From: an uncultured Clostridium sp.
Lineage (GTDB): Bacteria > Bacillota > Clostridia > TANB77 > CAG-508
Assembly (NCBI GenBank): GCA_946487895.1
Contig: CAMLUO010000007.1
Coordinates: 1 to 38,538, forward strand
Length of the DNA stretch: 38,538 nucleotides
Direction of reading: 5' to 3'
Of this stretch, positions 18,552 through 27,092 are shown one piece after another (the first letter of the stretch is position 1; each line of letters starts with the position of its first letter). A program made the position numbers and the translations under genes. The notes under the pieces are model-generated. The model did no database searches and was not told the origin of the DNA. It worked only from the letters and a program-made list of their open reading frames with translations.

Positions 18552-19838
18552 TCATTCTACTTCACTTAAATCTGGATTTAATATAATTTCATCATACAAA
18601 GAAATCTTCCTATATGAATTTATTTCTTCGTTTGAGAATCCTAATTCTTTTAATTCTTCTGTTGTATATGGTTGTACTATAGAATAATCTTCTCCCTGTT
18701 TTGTAACATTAACAAGTATTTTATTTAAATATCCAGCTCTATTTCTAACAACATAATTTAATCCATCTAATTCTACAATTGCTTCATTTGGTATTTTTAA
18801 TCCTGTTTCATCCCACCATATTAAGTCAAATGATATTTTTCTGTAATTTATAAGTTCTTCTATTTGTTCATTAACTTTTAATATTAGTAAAACTTCATCT
18901 TCATTCTCTTGTGATATACTTGTTATTTCAGCTGATATCTCAGCATTGTTTGACAATCTAACTTTTACGTCATCTCCTACTTCAGCTTGTTTTGCTTCTT
19001 CTGATGATGATATTGTCGCAATGTAGCAAGCAAAATTATCTATAACTTTTCCCGCTTCTTCACTTGTTGCTACAATCTCTCCAGTTTTTAAGTTTAGATT
19101 TTCTAAAAATTCTTTATTAATACTTCCGAAATTATCTGGTGTTAAAGTTTCTTCTAATCCGTCAACTTTATATGACACTATTCCACTCATTTGTGCTTTT
19201 ACATATTCCGCACCAGAATTTAACTGACTTTCATATTGTTTTCTTTCTTCTATCAACTGATTTAAATATGAGCCTTGTGGGCTTAAATCTCCAGCTATTT
19301 TTGCTTTTTTGGTAATCAAGTTATCAATTTCTTTTTTGTATTCAGTTAATGTTGTTACATCTGTAATCTCATTAATTTCTTTTAATTTTTCGTCTATCTG
19401 GTCTTCTAATGATTTTATATCAGCTGAAAATATACTTGTATCTTCTGTCATTGCTGTTTGAATTTGTTCGTCTAGTTCTGCTATTTTTTGTTTTAAACTT
19501 TCTTCGTTTGTACTGTAATATCTAAATATATTTTCATCTTTCGCCGCTCTCTCTCCTTCTGCTTTTATTTGCTCCATTCCGTTTTTATAGTTATTTCCTC
19601 TTACTACTGTTTCTTTTCTTATAACATATCCTATGTCTGTTTCTTCTTGATACAATGTTCCTTCTTCTATTGTAAATATGTTTGTCGGCTCTTTAATAAG
19701 AAGATATATCGCATATACAACATAAATAAGAACTGCTACAATTATAACATTTAATATTATCTTCTTTTTCTGGTTCATTGTTGTTTTTTTAGTTGTTTTT
19801 TTTCGCTCTTTATTTTGCTTTTCCAATATCTTCTTCAT
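18552..19838 (-). CDS. HlyD-like membrane protein of the division cluster
   Basis: 428 residues: a Lys-rich cytoplasmic head, one membrane helix at ~27-48 (IILNVIIVAVLIYVVYAIYL), then an extracellular part with a barrel-like strand region (FTIEEGTLYQEETDIGYVIRKE), a coiled-coil hairpin at ~115-205 and a second barrel half containing SGIVSYKVDGLEE. This is the layout of HlyD/periplasmic-adaptor proteins. No partner exporter is adjacent; clostridial genomes often carry such a protein between miaA and sepF. The ATG at 19836-19838 abuts AAAGGA; a TTG four codons in has looser spacing, so the start is uncertain. It is the only gene seen here ending in TGA. Confidence 0.75.
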   Translation of the reverse strand: MKKILEKQNKERKKTTKKTTMNQKKKIILNVIIVAVLIYVVYAIYLLIKEPTNIFTIEEGTLYQEETDIGYVIRKETVVRGNNYKNGMEQIKAEGERAAKDENIFRYYSTNEESLKQKIAELDEQIQTAMTEDTSIFSADIKSLEDQIDEKLKEINEITDVTTLTEYKKEIDNLITKKAKIAGDLSPQGSYLNQLIEERKQYESQLNSGAEYVKAQMSGIVSYKVDGLEETLTPDNFGSINKEFLENLNLKTGEIVATSEEAGKVIDNFACYIATISSSEEAKQAEVGDDVKVRLSNNAEISAEITSISQENEDEVLLILKVNEQIEELINYRKISFDLIWWDETGLKIPNEAIVELDGLNYVVRNRAGYLNKILVNVTKQGEDYSIVQPYTTEELKELGFSNEEINSYRKISLYDEIILNPDLSEVE

Positions 19839-19854
19839 TCCTTTCTTTGGTTAG

Positions 19855-19915
19855 TTTGGTCACTTTGGTCACTTCAGGTTCGGACTGACCATTTTTGGAT
19901 ACTTTGGGGACGCTA
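19855..19915. repeat. Degenerate GGGGACG element with 9-bp tandem units
   Basis: TTTGGTCAC occurs twice in tandem (19855-19872), followed by a GGTCA/TGACC palindrome, then TTTGGATAC and TTTGGGGACG. The right edge carries CTA, which is the TAG stop of miaA on the minus strand. Less regular than the other members. Confidence 0.6.
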
Positions 19916-20893
19916 CTTGTTCAAAATATTGCAGTCACTACAAATTAAATTCATATTATAATCTGTTGACTTTTCTCCATCTATCCATATGGTTTGCTTG
20001 TTTTTTCTAAACCATGTTAATTGCCTTTTTGCATAGTGTCTCGTTTCTTTTTTTATTTTTTCTATCATCTCTTCTTTTGTACAATTTCCTTTTAGATATT
20101 CTACAACTTCTTTATATCCTAATCCTTGCATTGCTGTTGGAAATTTATTATATTTTTTTGATATTTCCTCAACTTCTTCTATTAACCCTTGTTCTATCAT
20201 GTTATCTACTCTTTTATTAATTCTTTCATACAAAGTTTCTCTATCCCAATTAATTGCATAAACTTTGTAATCATATTCTACTTCTTTTTTTCTTGATTCG
20301 ATTTCTTGCTCTGTTTTGTTTTTTCCTGTTGCATGATATATTTCTAGGATTCTTAGAATTCTTTTTGCATCATTTTTACTTATTTTTTCTATTGCTTGAG
20401 GGTCTATTTCTTTTGCCCTTTCGTATACATATTCTAAACCTTTTTCATTAACTATTTTTTCTAACTCTTTACGATATTGTTCATCAAATTCTATTTCCGG
20501 ATATTCGATTTCATATATCAAACTATCAACGTATAACCCTGTTCCTCCAACTACAATTGGAGTTTTTCCTTTGTCTATAATTTCTTTTATTGCTTTTTTT
20601 GCATCTTTTTTATAATCTGCTACACTATATCTTTCGTCAGGCGAAATAAAGTCTATTAAATAATGCTTTATCCCTTGCATTTCTTCAGGTGTTGGTTTTG
20701 CAGTTCCTATATTCATGTCTTTATATATTTGCATTGAATCTGCTGATACTATTTCTCCATTTATTTCTTTTGCAAGTTCAATTGAAAGTCCTGTTTTTCC
20801 TGATGCTGTAGGTCCACAAATCACTATTACTTGTTCTTTTTGTCGCATTGGGGACGTTTCTGTTTGAGACATTTTGTCCTTTTGGGGACACAT
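19913..20893 (-). CDS. miaA: tRNA dimethylallyltransferase
   Basis: Adds a dimethylallyl group to A37 of UNN-reading tRNAs. 326 residues as started here. VIVICGPTASGKTGLSIELA is the P-loop; VSADSMQIYKDMNIGTAKPT, KHYLIDFISPDERYSVADY and VVGGTGLYVDSLIYE are family blocks; FPTAMQGLGYKEVVEYL and KRQLTWFRK are near the end. The start is the ATG at 20891-20893, seven bases after AAGGAGG. This gives about 15 extra N-terminal residues (MCPQKDKMSQTETSP) before the usual MRQKEQVIVI start, and those codons are repeat DNA (20841-20890). It ends in TAG inside the repeat at 19855. Confidence 0.95.
   Translation of the reverse strand: MCPQKDKMSQTETSPMRQKEQVIVICGPTASGKTGLSIELAKEINGEIVSADSMQIYKDMNIGTAKPTPEEMQGIKHYLIDFISPDERYSVADYKKDAKKAIKEIIDKGKTPIVVGGTGLYVDSLIYEIEYPEIEFDEQYRKELEKIVNEKGLEYVYERAKEIDPQAIEKISKNDAKRILRILEIYHATGKNKTEQEIESRKKEVEYDYKVYAINWDRETLYERINKRVDNMIEQGLIEEVEEISKKYNKFPTAMQGLGYKEVVEYLKGNCTKEEMIEKIKKETRHYAKRQLTWFRKNKQTIWIDGEKSTDYNMNLICSDCNILNK
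20841..20890. repeat. GGGGACG element inside the 5' coding end of miaA
   Basis: TGTCGCA...TGAGACA (20841-20871) around TTGGGGACGTTTCT, followed by TGTCC...GGGGACA (20875-20890). Same subgroup as the 36192-36294 element (TGTCGC stem, GGGGACGTTTCT core). It lies between the miaA ribosome binding site and the conserved protein start, in frame. Confidence 0.75.
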
Positions 20894-20939
20894 CTTTATT
20901 CCTCCTTCCATTATATTTTACATTTCATCATTATAAATC

Positions 20940-21377
20940 CTAATTTGAATTCTGTAAAGAATGTTGTATATTTACTATTCCTTGTTGAGTGCTTTCCATA
21001 TATCCACATTCAAAAATGATACATATTATTAATACTATAATCCATAGAATAATTCTATTTCGTATTTGATTTTTTTCTAAATCTCCATTTTTTGCTTTTT
21101 CTAGTATTTTTGCTAGTTGTGGCATAATTATAATTCCATTAATTCCTGTAAAAATTGCTACTAATACATTTCTAATCAGCTGTGTTTGTCCTTGATGCTG
21201 ATATTGTATGTTTCTTGTAGATATATTAAATGTAATTAGTGTTATTATAAATAGAATTAGTAATCCAACTATGATAAATATTACTTTTTGGCTTTTCTCG
21301 ATTTCTCCAAGACTTTTCCAAGTCCAAGCTATGTTTATAAAGTATATAATTAATGCAATTACAATTATAAATGCCAT
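20940..21377 (-). CDS. Small integral membrane protein, unknown function
   Basis: 145 residues with about four membrane helices (~1-18, 31-50, 66-88, 108-125) and short charged loops (WKSLGEIEKSQK, KILEKAKNGDLEKNQIRNR). No family recognised. The ATG at 21375-21377 has AAAGGA about 11 bases upstream. It sits between mutL and miaA, 46 bp from each, and reads the same way, so it is probably part of a mutL-miaA operon. Confidence 0.7.
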   Translation of the reverse strand: MAFIIVIALIIYFINIAWTWKSLGEIEKSQKVIFIIVGLLILFIITLITFNISTRNIQYQHQGQTQLIRNVLVAIFTGINGIIIMPQLAKILEKAKNGDLEKNQIRNRIILWIIVLIICIIFECGYMESTQQGIVNIQHSLQNSN

Positions 21378-21423
21378 GTTTTTTCATTCCTTTCTATTGA
21401 AATTGTAATTATTTTTCAACCAG

Positions 21424-23784
21424 CTATTTTCTAGCAAATTTTCTTTCAATATCATACTTAGTCATTTTGATTACTGTTGGCCTTCCATGTGGGCATGTAA
21501 ATGGATTTGGTAATTGTAATAACTTGTCCATTAAACTTTCCACTTCTTCTCTGGTTAATGCCATATTTGCTTTTACTGCTGCTTTACATGCTACTGTTGC
21601 AATAAATTTTTCTTCTTTTTCTTGTTTTGCTGTTCTTGCAACTGTATTAATTTCATCTAGTGTTTCTAAAAATAGTTCTTTTGTATCTAAATCAATACAT
21701 ACTGTTGGTACTCCTGTTAGTTTAATTGTATTTTCTCCAAATTCTTCTAAACTAAACCCTGCTTGTTCAAACATTTTCATATTGTCTTTTGCTATATCCA
21801 TTTCTTTGTGTGTTAGTGTTATTATGTCTGGTAATAGTAACATTTGTGAATCTTTGTTAGTTTCACTATAATAATTTTTCTTTACTTTTTCATACATTGT
21901 TCTTTCATGTGCTGCGTGTTGGTCCAAAATGTACATTTCATTTCCTATTTCAAGTATTATATATGTTTTGAATACTATTCCGATAAATTTATATGTTGGC
22001 TTTTTGAATTCTTCTGTTTGGTCAAATACTGATAAATTATCTTTTCCTATGTCTACTGCACTCATTTTTGATGCTTGTTTTGCTTTTTCTTTTTCTTCTT
22101 CTGTTTCTTCTGTTATTGGTTTTCTTCCGAACATTTTTGCATACATTTCGTTGAAATCCTCTGATACAACTTGTGGATTGTCATTTAACTCTTGCATTTT
22201 TTGTTTTATTTCAGTAAATTCTTTTTGAACTTCCTCGTCTTTTATTTCTTCAATTGCTTTGTGAGCATCTGCGACTTGCTCTTTTTCTTTTTCATCATCT
22301 TCCTTATTTTCTACATTTTCAGCATTATTTTCATCATAGCTTCTATTTACATTTTCTTTATCTAACTTGTATTCTTCACTATTATCTTTTAATGTTGCTG
22401 GTACAATGTCTTTTTCTTGTAATTCTTGTTCAATTTTTTCCTTCATTTTTCGCAATTGTGCTAAAACATCATATGTATCTAAAGGTTTGCTATAATCAAT
22501 TTCATTATTTTTTGTTTCTCGTTTTGGCATTTCTTGATTATCTGTTATGCCATTTTCTATGTTATTATTTTTACTTTTATATACATCTTCAATTATATTA
22601 GTTTTTAATTTACTTTCTTCATCTGTATATTCTTCAATTTGTTTTTCATTTTGCTTTCTGAAAGAAAATAGTCCACCTTGTTGTTGATTTTCTTTTTTAG
22701 CTTCTCTTAAGTTTTTCAATCTTTCATCAAAACTTAATGCTCTCTTATTTATTGCTGTGCTTATTTCTTCTGGTTTTGAAGTGTCTGCAACTAATTCACT
22801 TTTTAGTAGTGTATCTTTAATTGAATGATAAATTGCTTGGAATATTTTGCTTTCTTCTTCAAACCTAACTTCTAATTTTGCTGGATGTACATTAACATCA
22901 ACTTTTGCAGGATTCATTTCTATATTCAATACTACAAATCCAAATTTTCCTATTGGTATTAACCCTTTATAGCTTTGTTCTGTTGCAGCTGTTAGAGTTT
23001 TGTCTTTGATATATCTTTTATTTACAAAAAATAGCTGATTAGAACGGTTTGACCTTGCTATTTCTGGTTTTCCTATTACTCCTGTTACATGTATATCTTC
23101 ATATTTGTAGTCTACATCTAATATTGCATTTGCCACGTCTTTTCCATATATACTGTATATTACACTTTTCATGTCACCATTGCCATTTGTTTGTATTACT
23201 GTTTTTCCTGTGTTTATTAATTTTATTGCTATATGTGGATTTACTAAAGCTATTCTTGTTATTGCATCTTCAATATATCCTGCTTCTGTGTAATCTTTTT
23301 TCAAGAATTTGTATCTTACTGGTGTGTTGAAAAATAGGTTTCTTACTGTGATTGATGTTCCTACTTGACAAGCTGTTTCTTCTTTTTCTAATATATCTCC
23401 TGCTTGTACTACTATTTTATATCCTACATCTTGTTCTTTTGTTTTTGATATCATTTCTACATTTGCTATTGCTGCTATACTTGCTAATGCCTCACCTCTA
23501 AACCCCATTGATGTTACTGTGTCTAAATCATCTGCACTTCTGATTTTGCTTGTTGCATGTCTTTCAAAAGCTATTTCTAAGTCGTCTTGTACTATTCCTT
23601 TTCCATTGTCTGTTACTTTTATGTATGATATTCCTCCATTTTTTATTTCTACTGTTATGTTTGTTGCTCCTGCATCTATTGAGTTTTCTACCATTTCTTT
23701 TATTACTGATGCTGGCCTTTCTATTACTTCTCCTGCTGCTATTTTGTTTATTGTTAGTTCATCTAGTAATACTATATTTCCCAT
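21424..23784 (-). CDS. mutL: DNA mismatch repair protein MutL (endonuclease type)
   Basis: Couples mismatch recognition by MutS to strand incision. 786 residues. GHKL ATPase motifs: KEMVENSIDAGA (29-40), DNGKGI (59-64), GFRGEALASIAAI (~94). The linker at ~330-600 is long, acidic and low-complexity. The C-terminal nicking-site motif DQHAAHERTMYE (621-632) fits DQHA(X)2E(X)4E, with ACKAAVKAN (~732) and CPHGRP (764-769) supporting the metal-site endonuclease. No mutS is visible upstream; instead a terminator separates it from the SecDF-like pair. A TATAAT on the minus strand at 23830-23825 is a likely -10, without a clear -35. Confidence 0.97.
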   Translation of the reverse strand: MGNIVLLDELTINKIAAGEVIERPASVIKEMVENSIDAGATNITVEIKNGGISYIKVTDNGKGIVQDDLEIAFERHATSKIRSADDLDTVTSMGFRGEALASIAAIANVEMISKTKEQDVGYKIVVQAGDILEKEETACQVGTSITVRNLFFNTPVRYKFLKKDYTEAGYIEDAITRIALVNPHIAIKLINTGKTVIQTNGNGDMKSVIYSIYGKDVANAILDVDYKYEDIHVTGVIGKPEIARSNRSNQLFFVNKRYIKDKTLTAATEQSYKGLIPIGKFGFVVLNIEMNPAKVDVNVHPAKLEVRFEEESKIFQAIYHSIKDTLLKSELVADTSKPEEISTAINKRALSFDERLKNLREAKKENQQQGGLFSFRKQNEKQIEEYTDEESKLKTNIIEDVYKSKNNNIENGITDNQEMPKRETKNNEIDYSKPLDTYDVLAQLRKMKEKIEQELQEKDIVPATLKDNSEEYKLDKENVNRSYDENNAENVENKEDDEKEKEQVADAHKAIEEIKDEEVQKEFTEIKQKMQELNDNPQVVSEDFNEMYAKMFGRKPITEETEEEKEKAKQASKMSAVDIGKDNLSVFDQTEEFKKPTYKFIGIVFKTYIILEIGNEMYILDQHAAHERTMYEKVKKNYYSETNKDSQMLLLPDIITLTHKEMDIAKDNMKMFEQAGFSLEEFGENTIKLTGVPTVCIDLDTKELFLETLDEINTVARTAKQEKEEKFIATVACKAAVKANMALTREEVESLMDKLLQLPNPFTCPHGRPTVIKMTKYDIERKFARK

Positions 23785-23885
23785 TTATTTTTCCTCCATA
23801 TTTTCCTTCTTCCATTTGGTGTATATTATATCATTAGTTTTTTGTTTTTTGTATAGTTTTTTGGTAATTTTTTTATTTTTGGTTT

Positions 23886-23916
23886 CAAAAAGACATCCAT
23901 GTGTAGGATGCCTTTT
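23886..23916 (-). terminator. Rho-independent terminator after the SecF-like gene
   Basis: AAAGGCATCC and GGATGTCTTTT arms with a seven-base loop, U-run on minus, eight bases past the stop. Marks the end of the HD-SecD-SecF unit. Confidence 0.8.
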
Positions 23917-23923
23917 GATTTTA

Positions 23924-24589
23924 TTATTTATCTTCTTTCTTTTCTGTTTTATTTTCTTCCAATCTTTTTTCAAATCTTGCTGTTAATCCAACCATTGTTA
24001 ATAGATATACTGCAAGAACCATTGGAATAGTTAATCTACCAAATGGAATTCTAGTAATTGCAATTATACTTATTAGTGTTGCTTGTGATACTAGATTTAT
24101 TCCAATTGTTTTAGCTATTATTTTAATACTTCCCAATTTGTGATAACGTATTGCCATATATACTAAGATAATTATTGTTGCAATTGCAAATGGCCATGCA
24201 TATGGTTTAACAATATCTCTTGCTCTTGTGTGTGGTATATTTTCTATTTCTGTACTATCTGCTGATAATTCTGTTCCATATTTTTCGTTTATTTTTGTTA
24301 TCAAGTTTGATTTCTCTTCATCTGTAATTTCACTTGCTGTTATACTCACACTATCTTCAAATACTTCTACTTTTTGTATTATTACTTGTTTTCCTGGCAT
24401 TACTTCATCTGTTATTGCTTTTATATCATTTATTTCAAATTCTTGTTCTATATATAGTTCAACTTTTTGTGATTTTTCATATTTTAAATCAAAATTAAAT
24501 CCTTTTGTTGCTATTACTATGATTCCAGCAATTATAATTATTGCTATTATTATGCCTAAAATTTTTGTTTTTTTACTTATATTTTTCAT
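23924..24589 (-). CDS. Divergent, shortened SecF-like membrane protein
   Basis: 221 residues. One N-terminal helix (~11-28, ending IVIATKGFNFDLKYEKS, like the SecF TM1 exit), a small extracellular domain, then about four helices from ~130. AWPFAIATIIILVYMAIRYH and RLTIPMVLAVYLLTMVGLTARFEKRLEENK align by eye with SecF TM2 and TM4. The usual helix-3/4 sequences (HD, and NDT with Asp before DRIRE) are absent, and the protein stops where SecF would still have TM5-6. It is 56 bp after the SecD-like gene. SecF ancestry is inferred from topology, order and these alignments. Confidence 0.65.
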   Translation of the reverse strand: MKNISKKTKILGIIIAIIIIAGIIVIATKGFNFDLKYEKSQKVELYIEQEFEINDIKAITDEVMPGKQVIIQKVEVFEDSVSITASEITDEEKSNLITKINEKYGTELSADSTEIENIPHTRARDIVKPYAWPFAIATIIILVYMAIRYHKLGSIKIIAKTIGINLVSQATLISIIAITRIPFGRLTIPMVLAVYLLTMVGLTARFEKRLEENKTEKKEDK

Positions 24590-24645
24590 TTATATATCAT
24601 TCCTTCCTTTGACAATTGTTTTACTGTTAGCTTTATTTAGTTTTG

Positions 24646-26157
24646 TTAAATGCTAATCTTTTTTGCTTTTAATTTTAATAAGTTATTTGTAAATATCACA
24701 TTATATGCTGCTATTAAAGCAATTCCCCAAATCATTACCATTCCAAAACTACTAATAGGTGTCCATTGTACAAAAGAAAATGCAATTACCATTATTATTA
24801 CTGGTATTATTCTTATGAAGAACTCTTTATATGTTTCTTTGTTTGCTTTGATTACTTCTTCTTTTGATAGGTCTTTTCTATTGTCTTTTAATTTATTTAA
24901 GAATTTATTTACAAAGATGTAGTTTAATATTAATACTATTGCAATTCCGAATATTCCTTCCATTGATAAAACAACATTTGCATATCTTATGATTAATAAT
25001 AGAATTGACATTAAACCTACATAACTAAATGCACCTAGTAATCCTAAAGTTCTATATCTAATTATTAATACTATTAGTGCTAATCCTACAATTCCAAGCA
25101 TTATATAACTTGCTATTTGTAATTGATTTTGTGTTATATCTGATTCGATAAATTCATTTGTGTCTACTTCATATCTAACTGGCATATTTCCTGTATCTAG
25201 TACTACTGCCATGTTTGATGCTTGATTTATATATCCATTTAATGTGTCTGCATCTGTTGTTGAATATCCAATTGATAGTTGTAATCTTCCTGTTCTGATT
25301 GGCTCATCAAAACTTGTTGTCATTATTTCTTCACCATCAATTTTCATTGTTATTGTTTTTTCTGTTGTATCATCTGAGCTAGTGTCATCTGATGTAGCAT
25401 CTTCTGATGATGTTTCATTTGTTGTATTTGTTTCATCTGTTGTTGCATTTTCGTCAGTTGTATTAGTATCTTCTGATGTTGTGTTTGTATCTTCTGTTGT
25501 TGCTGTATAGTTTGTACTAATCTCTTCTAATTTACTTGTTCCTTCTTTTGTGAATTCAATATTTAGATATACCATTGTTCCTGAACTTGTTGCAGAACTT
25601 GAATCTGCTCCATACATTACATTTGCTAGTTTTATATCACTGTTATCCATTAAAACTTCTTGTGTTTGGCTATCCACTATTTCAAATTTACCTGTTGTTG
25701 CTAAATTACTTACAATACTATCTGTATCATCGTTTTCAGTAATTTCTACTATGATATCTCCTGTTTCTTCATCTAGTCTTGTAATATAGTTTGATATACC
25801 AAGTTCATTGAATCTTTTTTCTATTATTTCTTTTGATTTTCTATAATTATCAACTGTTTTTACATCATCACTGTTATATGGTGTTTCTTCCTTTGTGTAA
25901 CCATTTGCAGTTATTTCATCATCTGTTAAATTTTCACTATCTTCTACAACATTTCCTTCTGAATCTTTAACTACTGTTTCACTGTCATCACTTACAATTA
26001 ATCTAACTACTCTACTTCCTGCTAAATCCATTGCATAAGAATAATCTCTTACTTGATTTTCCATTCTATTTTGTACTTGAGTGTATATTCCCCAAAATGC
26101 AACCATTGTGATTAATATTATTAATAGTATTATTGTTAGTATTTTAATTTTTTTCAT
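24646..26157 (-). CDS. Divergent SecD-like membrane protein with Ser/Thr/Asp-rich insert
   Basis: 503 residues: helix at ~7-24, a P1-like extracellular domain (IEKRFNELGISNYITRLDEETGDIIVEI is the SecD VxxxRxxxLGv pattern), a low-complexity Thr/Asp/Glu/Ser/Asn insert at ~220-267, then LQLSIGYSTTDA and four or five helices from ~345. SecD normally has VDANVLIFERI in helix 4; here the aligned part is GIAIVLILNYIFVNKFLNKL, with no Asp. A proton-driven SecDF role is therefore doubtful. Cotranscribed with the SecF-like gene. An alternative is an RND-fold relative with another function. Confidence 0.68.
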   Translation of the reverse strand: MKKIKILTIILLIILITMVAFWGIYTQVQNRMENQVRDYSYAMDLAGSRVVRLIVSDDSETVVKDSEGNVVEDSENLTDDEITANGYTKEETPYNSDDVKTVDNYRKSKEIIEKRFNELGISNYITRLDEETGDIIVEITENDDTDSIVSNLATTGKFEIVDSQTQEVLMDNSDIKLANVMYGADSSSATSSGTMVYLNIEFTKEGTSKLEEISTNYTATTEDTNTTSEDTNTTDENATTDETNTTNETSSEDATSDDTSSDDTTEKTITMKIDGEEIMTTSFDEPIRTGRLQLSIGYSTTDADTLNGYINQASNMAVVLDTGNMPVRYEVDTNEFIESDITQNQLQIASYIMLGIVGLALIVLIIRYRTLGLLGAFSYVGLMSILLLIIRYANVVLSMEGIFGIAIVLILNYIFVNKFLNKLKDNRKDLSKEEVIKANKETYKEFFIRIIPVIIMVIAFSFVQWTPISSFGMVMIWGIALIAAYNVIFTNNLLKLKAKKISI

Positions 26158-26226
26158 TCTAATCTCATTCCTCGTATTTTGATATTTAGGTTTTATGGTT
26201 CTCCTATAACCAATATTATAATTATC

Positions 26227-26887
26227 TTACAATAATTTTGTCCCATTAATTACTAATTCAAACCATATTTTTAGATATTTTGCTGCATATTTACTCATCA
26301 TTGTTCTATCCATAAATATTTCAAAATAATCTAATACTGGGCATAGTTTTGTATCTATTGTTAAATTTAATATTACTTTTCTTTCTTCTGCATTTACTTC
26401 TAAATCAGCATCTGTAACTGCATAATTCACTCTATCATGTATATCAAATTTTGATAAATTGGTATTAGTAACCCTATTTCTGTGCACATCTGATTTGTCT
26501 GCCAGTATTAATGCTGCTGATATGTCACTAATTGCTGTGCCTGTGTTTTCATCATGATTTCCTATTGCCATCATAATTTCTGTTCTTTCTTCTACTGGCA
26601 TTCCCATATCTTTTAAAATGTTGTATGCTAAAATTGCTCCACTATGTGCATGGTCTGTTCTATTTACACTGTTTCCTATGTCATGCATATATCCTGCAAT
26701 TTTTGCAAGTTCTACCGTTCTTTCTGGATATCCGCAGTTTTTCTAAAATTTCTCCTGCTCTTTCTGATACTATTGCTATATGCCTATGGCTATGTTCAGT
26801 ATATCCTAAGCTGTCTAATTGTTTTTGTGCGCCTTTTATTAAGGCTTCCACTTCTTCGTTTTTTATAACGTCTTCTAATGTTATCAT
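26227..26887 (-). pseudogene. HD-domain phosphohydrolase-like protein, interrupted by a +1 frameshift
   Basis: The ATG at 26885-26887 follows AGGAGG and begins MITLEDVIKNEEV. The first part carries HSHRHIAIVSERAG; the second, in another frame, begins MHDIGNS, the metal-binding HD, followed by DHAHSGAILAYNIL and GNHDENTGTAISDISAALILADKSD, typical of HD hydrolases. Deleting one base near 26745 (one A of a five-A run, or the C before GGATAT) joins them into ~219 residues reading ...YPERTVELAKIAGYMHDIG.... Substrate unknown. It precedes the SecD-like gene by ~70 bp. The damage may be a sequence error. Confidence 0.82.
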
Positions 26888-26951
26888 CTTTTGTCCTCCT
26901 TTTGTCTTTTTAGATTTTATATTAAATCTGGAAAAATATCAACTGTTTTTG

Positions 26952-27048
26952 AAAAAAAACTGGTAACTAACTATTTTTAGTTAGTTACCTCCCATAGCAA
27001 TTACTGGAACTTATGTTCCTCCCATAGCAATCTTTATCAATCACTTCT
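26952..27048 (-). ncRNA. Candidate small RNA with a repeated 14-mer and a strong terminator
   Basis: A near-consensus promoter (27055-27083) would start RNA near 27048; it ends at a 12-bp terminator stem (26962-26973 with 26978-26989) followed by eight U (26959-26952). Within ~97 nt the 14-mer ATTGCTATGGGAGG occurs twice (from 27031 and from 27001, 30 bases apart), and a weaker third copy overlaps the -10. The final GG of each copy starts a hairpin: GGAAC/GTTCC and the terminator stem. No ORF is evident and no known riboswitch or Rfam class was recognised. Promoter, repeats and terminator are seen; transcription is inferred. Confidence 0.65.
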
Positions 27049-27054
27049 ATTGCA

Positions 27055-27083
27055 ATGATACTATATTTTATACTAAAAGTCAA
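27055..27083 (-). promoter_or_regulatory. Sigma-A-type promoter of the candidate small RNA
   Basis: TTGACT (27083-27078), a 17-base spacer and TATCAT (27060-27055) on the minus strand, beginning only 10 bases past the stop of the PemK-like gene. Confidence 0.7.
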
Positions 27084-27092
27084 TGATTTATA

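Noticed and set aside
23785..23973. Short minus-strand frame between mutL and the SecF-like gene (62 residues)
   Set aside because: It overlaps the end of the SecF-like gene and its terminator, is almost only Lys/Asn/Ile and has no convincing start.
25370..25510. Tandem repeat in the SecD-like gene as a mobile or regulatory element
   Set aside because: It is in frame and codes for a Thr/Asp/Ser/Glu-rich linker, an ordinary low-complexity coding repeat.
26952..27048. T-box or known riboswitch for the repeat-bearing leader
   Set aside because: No T-box AGGGTGG-ACCGCG element or other aptamer core is seen, and the unit ends in a terminator before a gene that has its own ribosome binding site.
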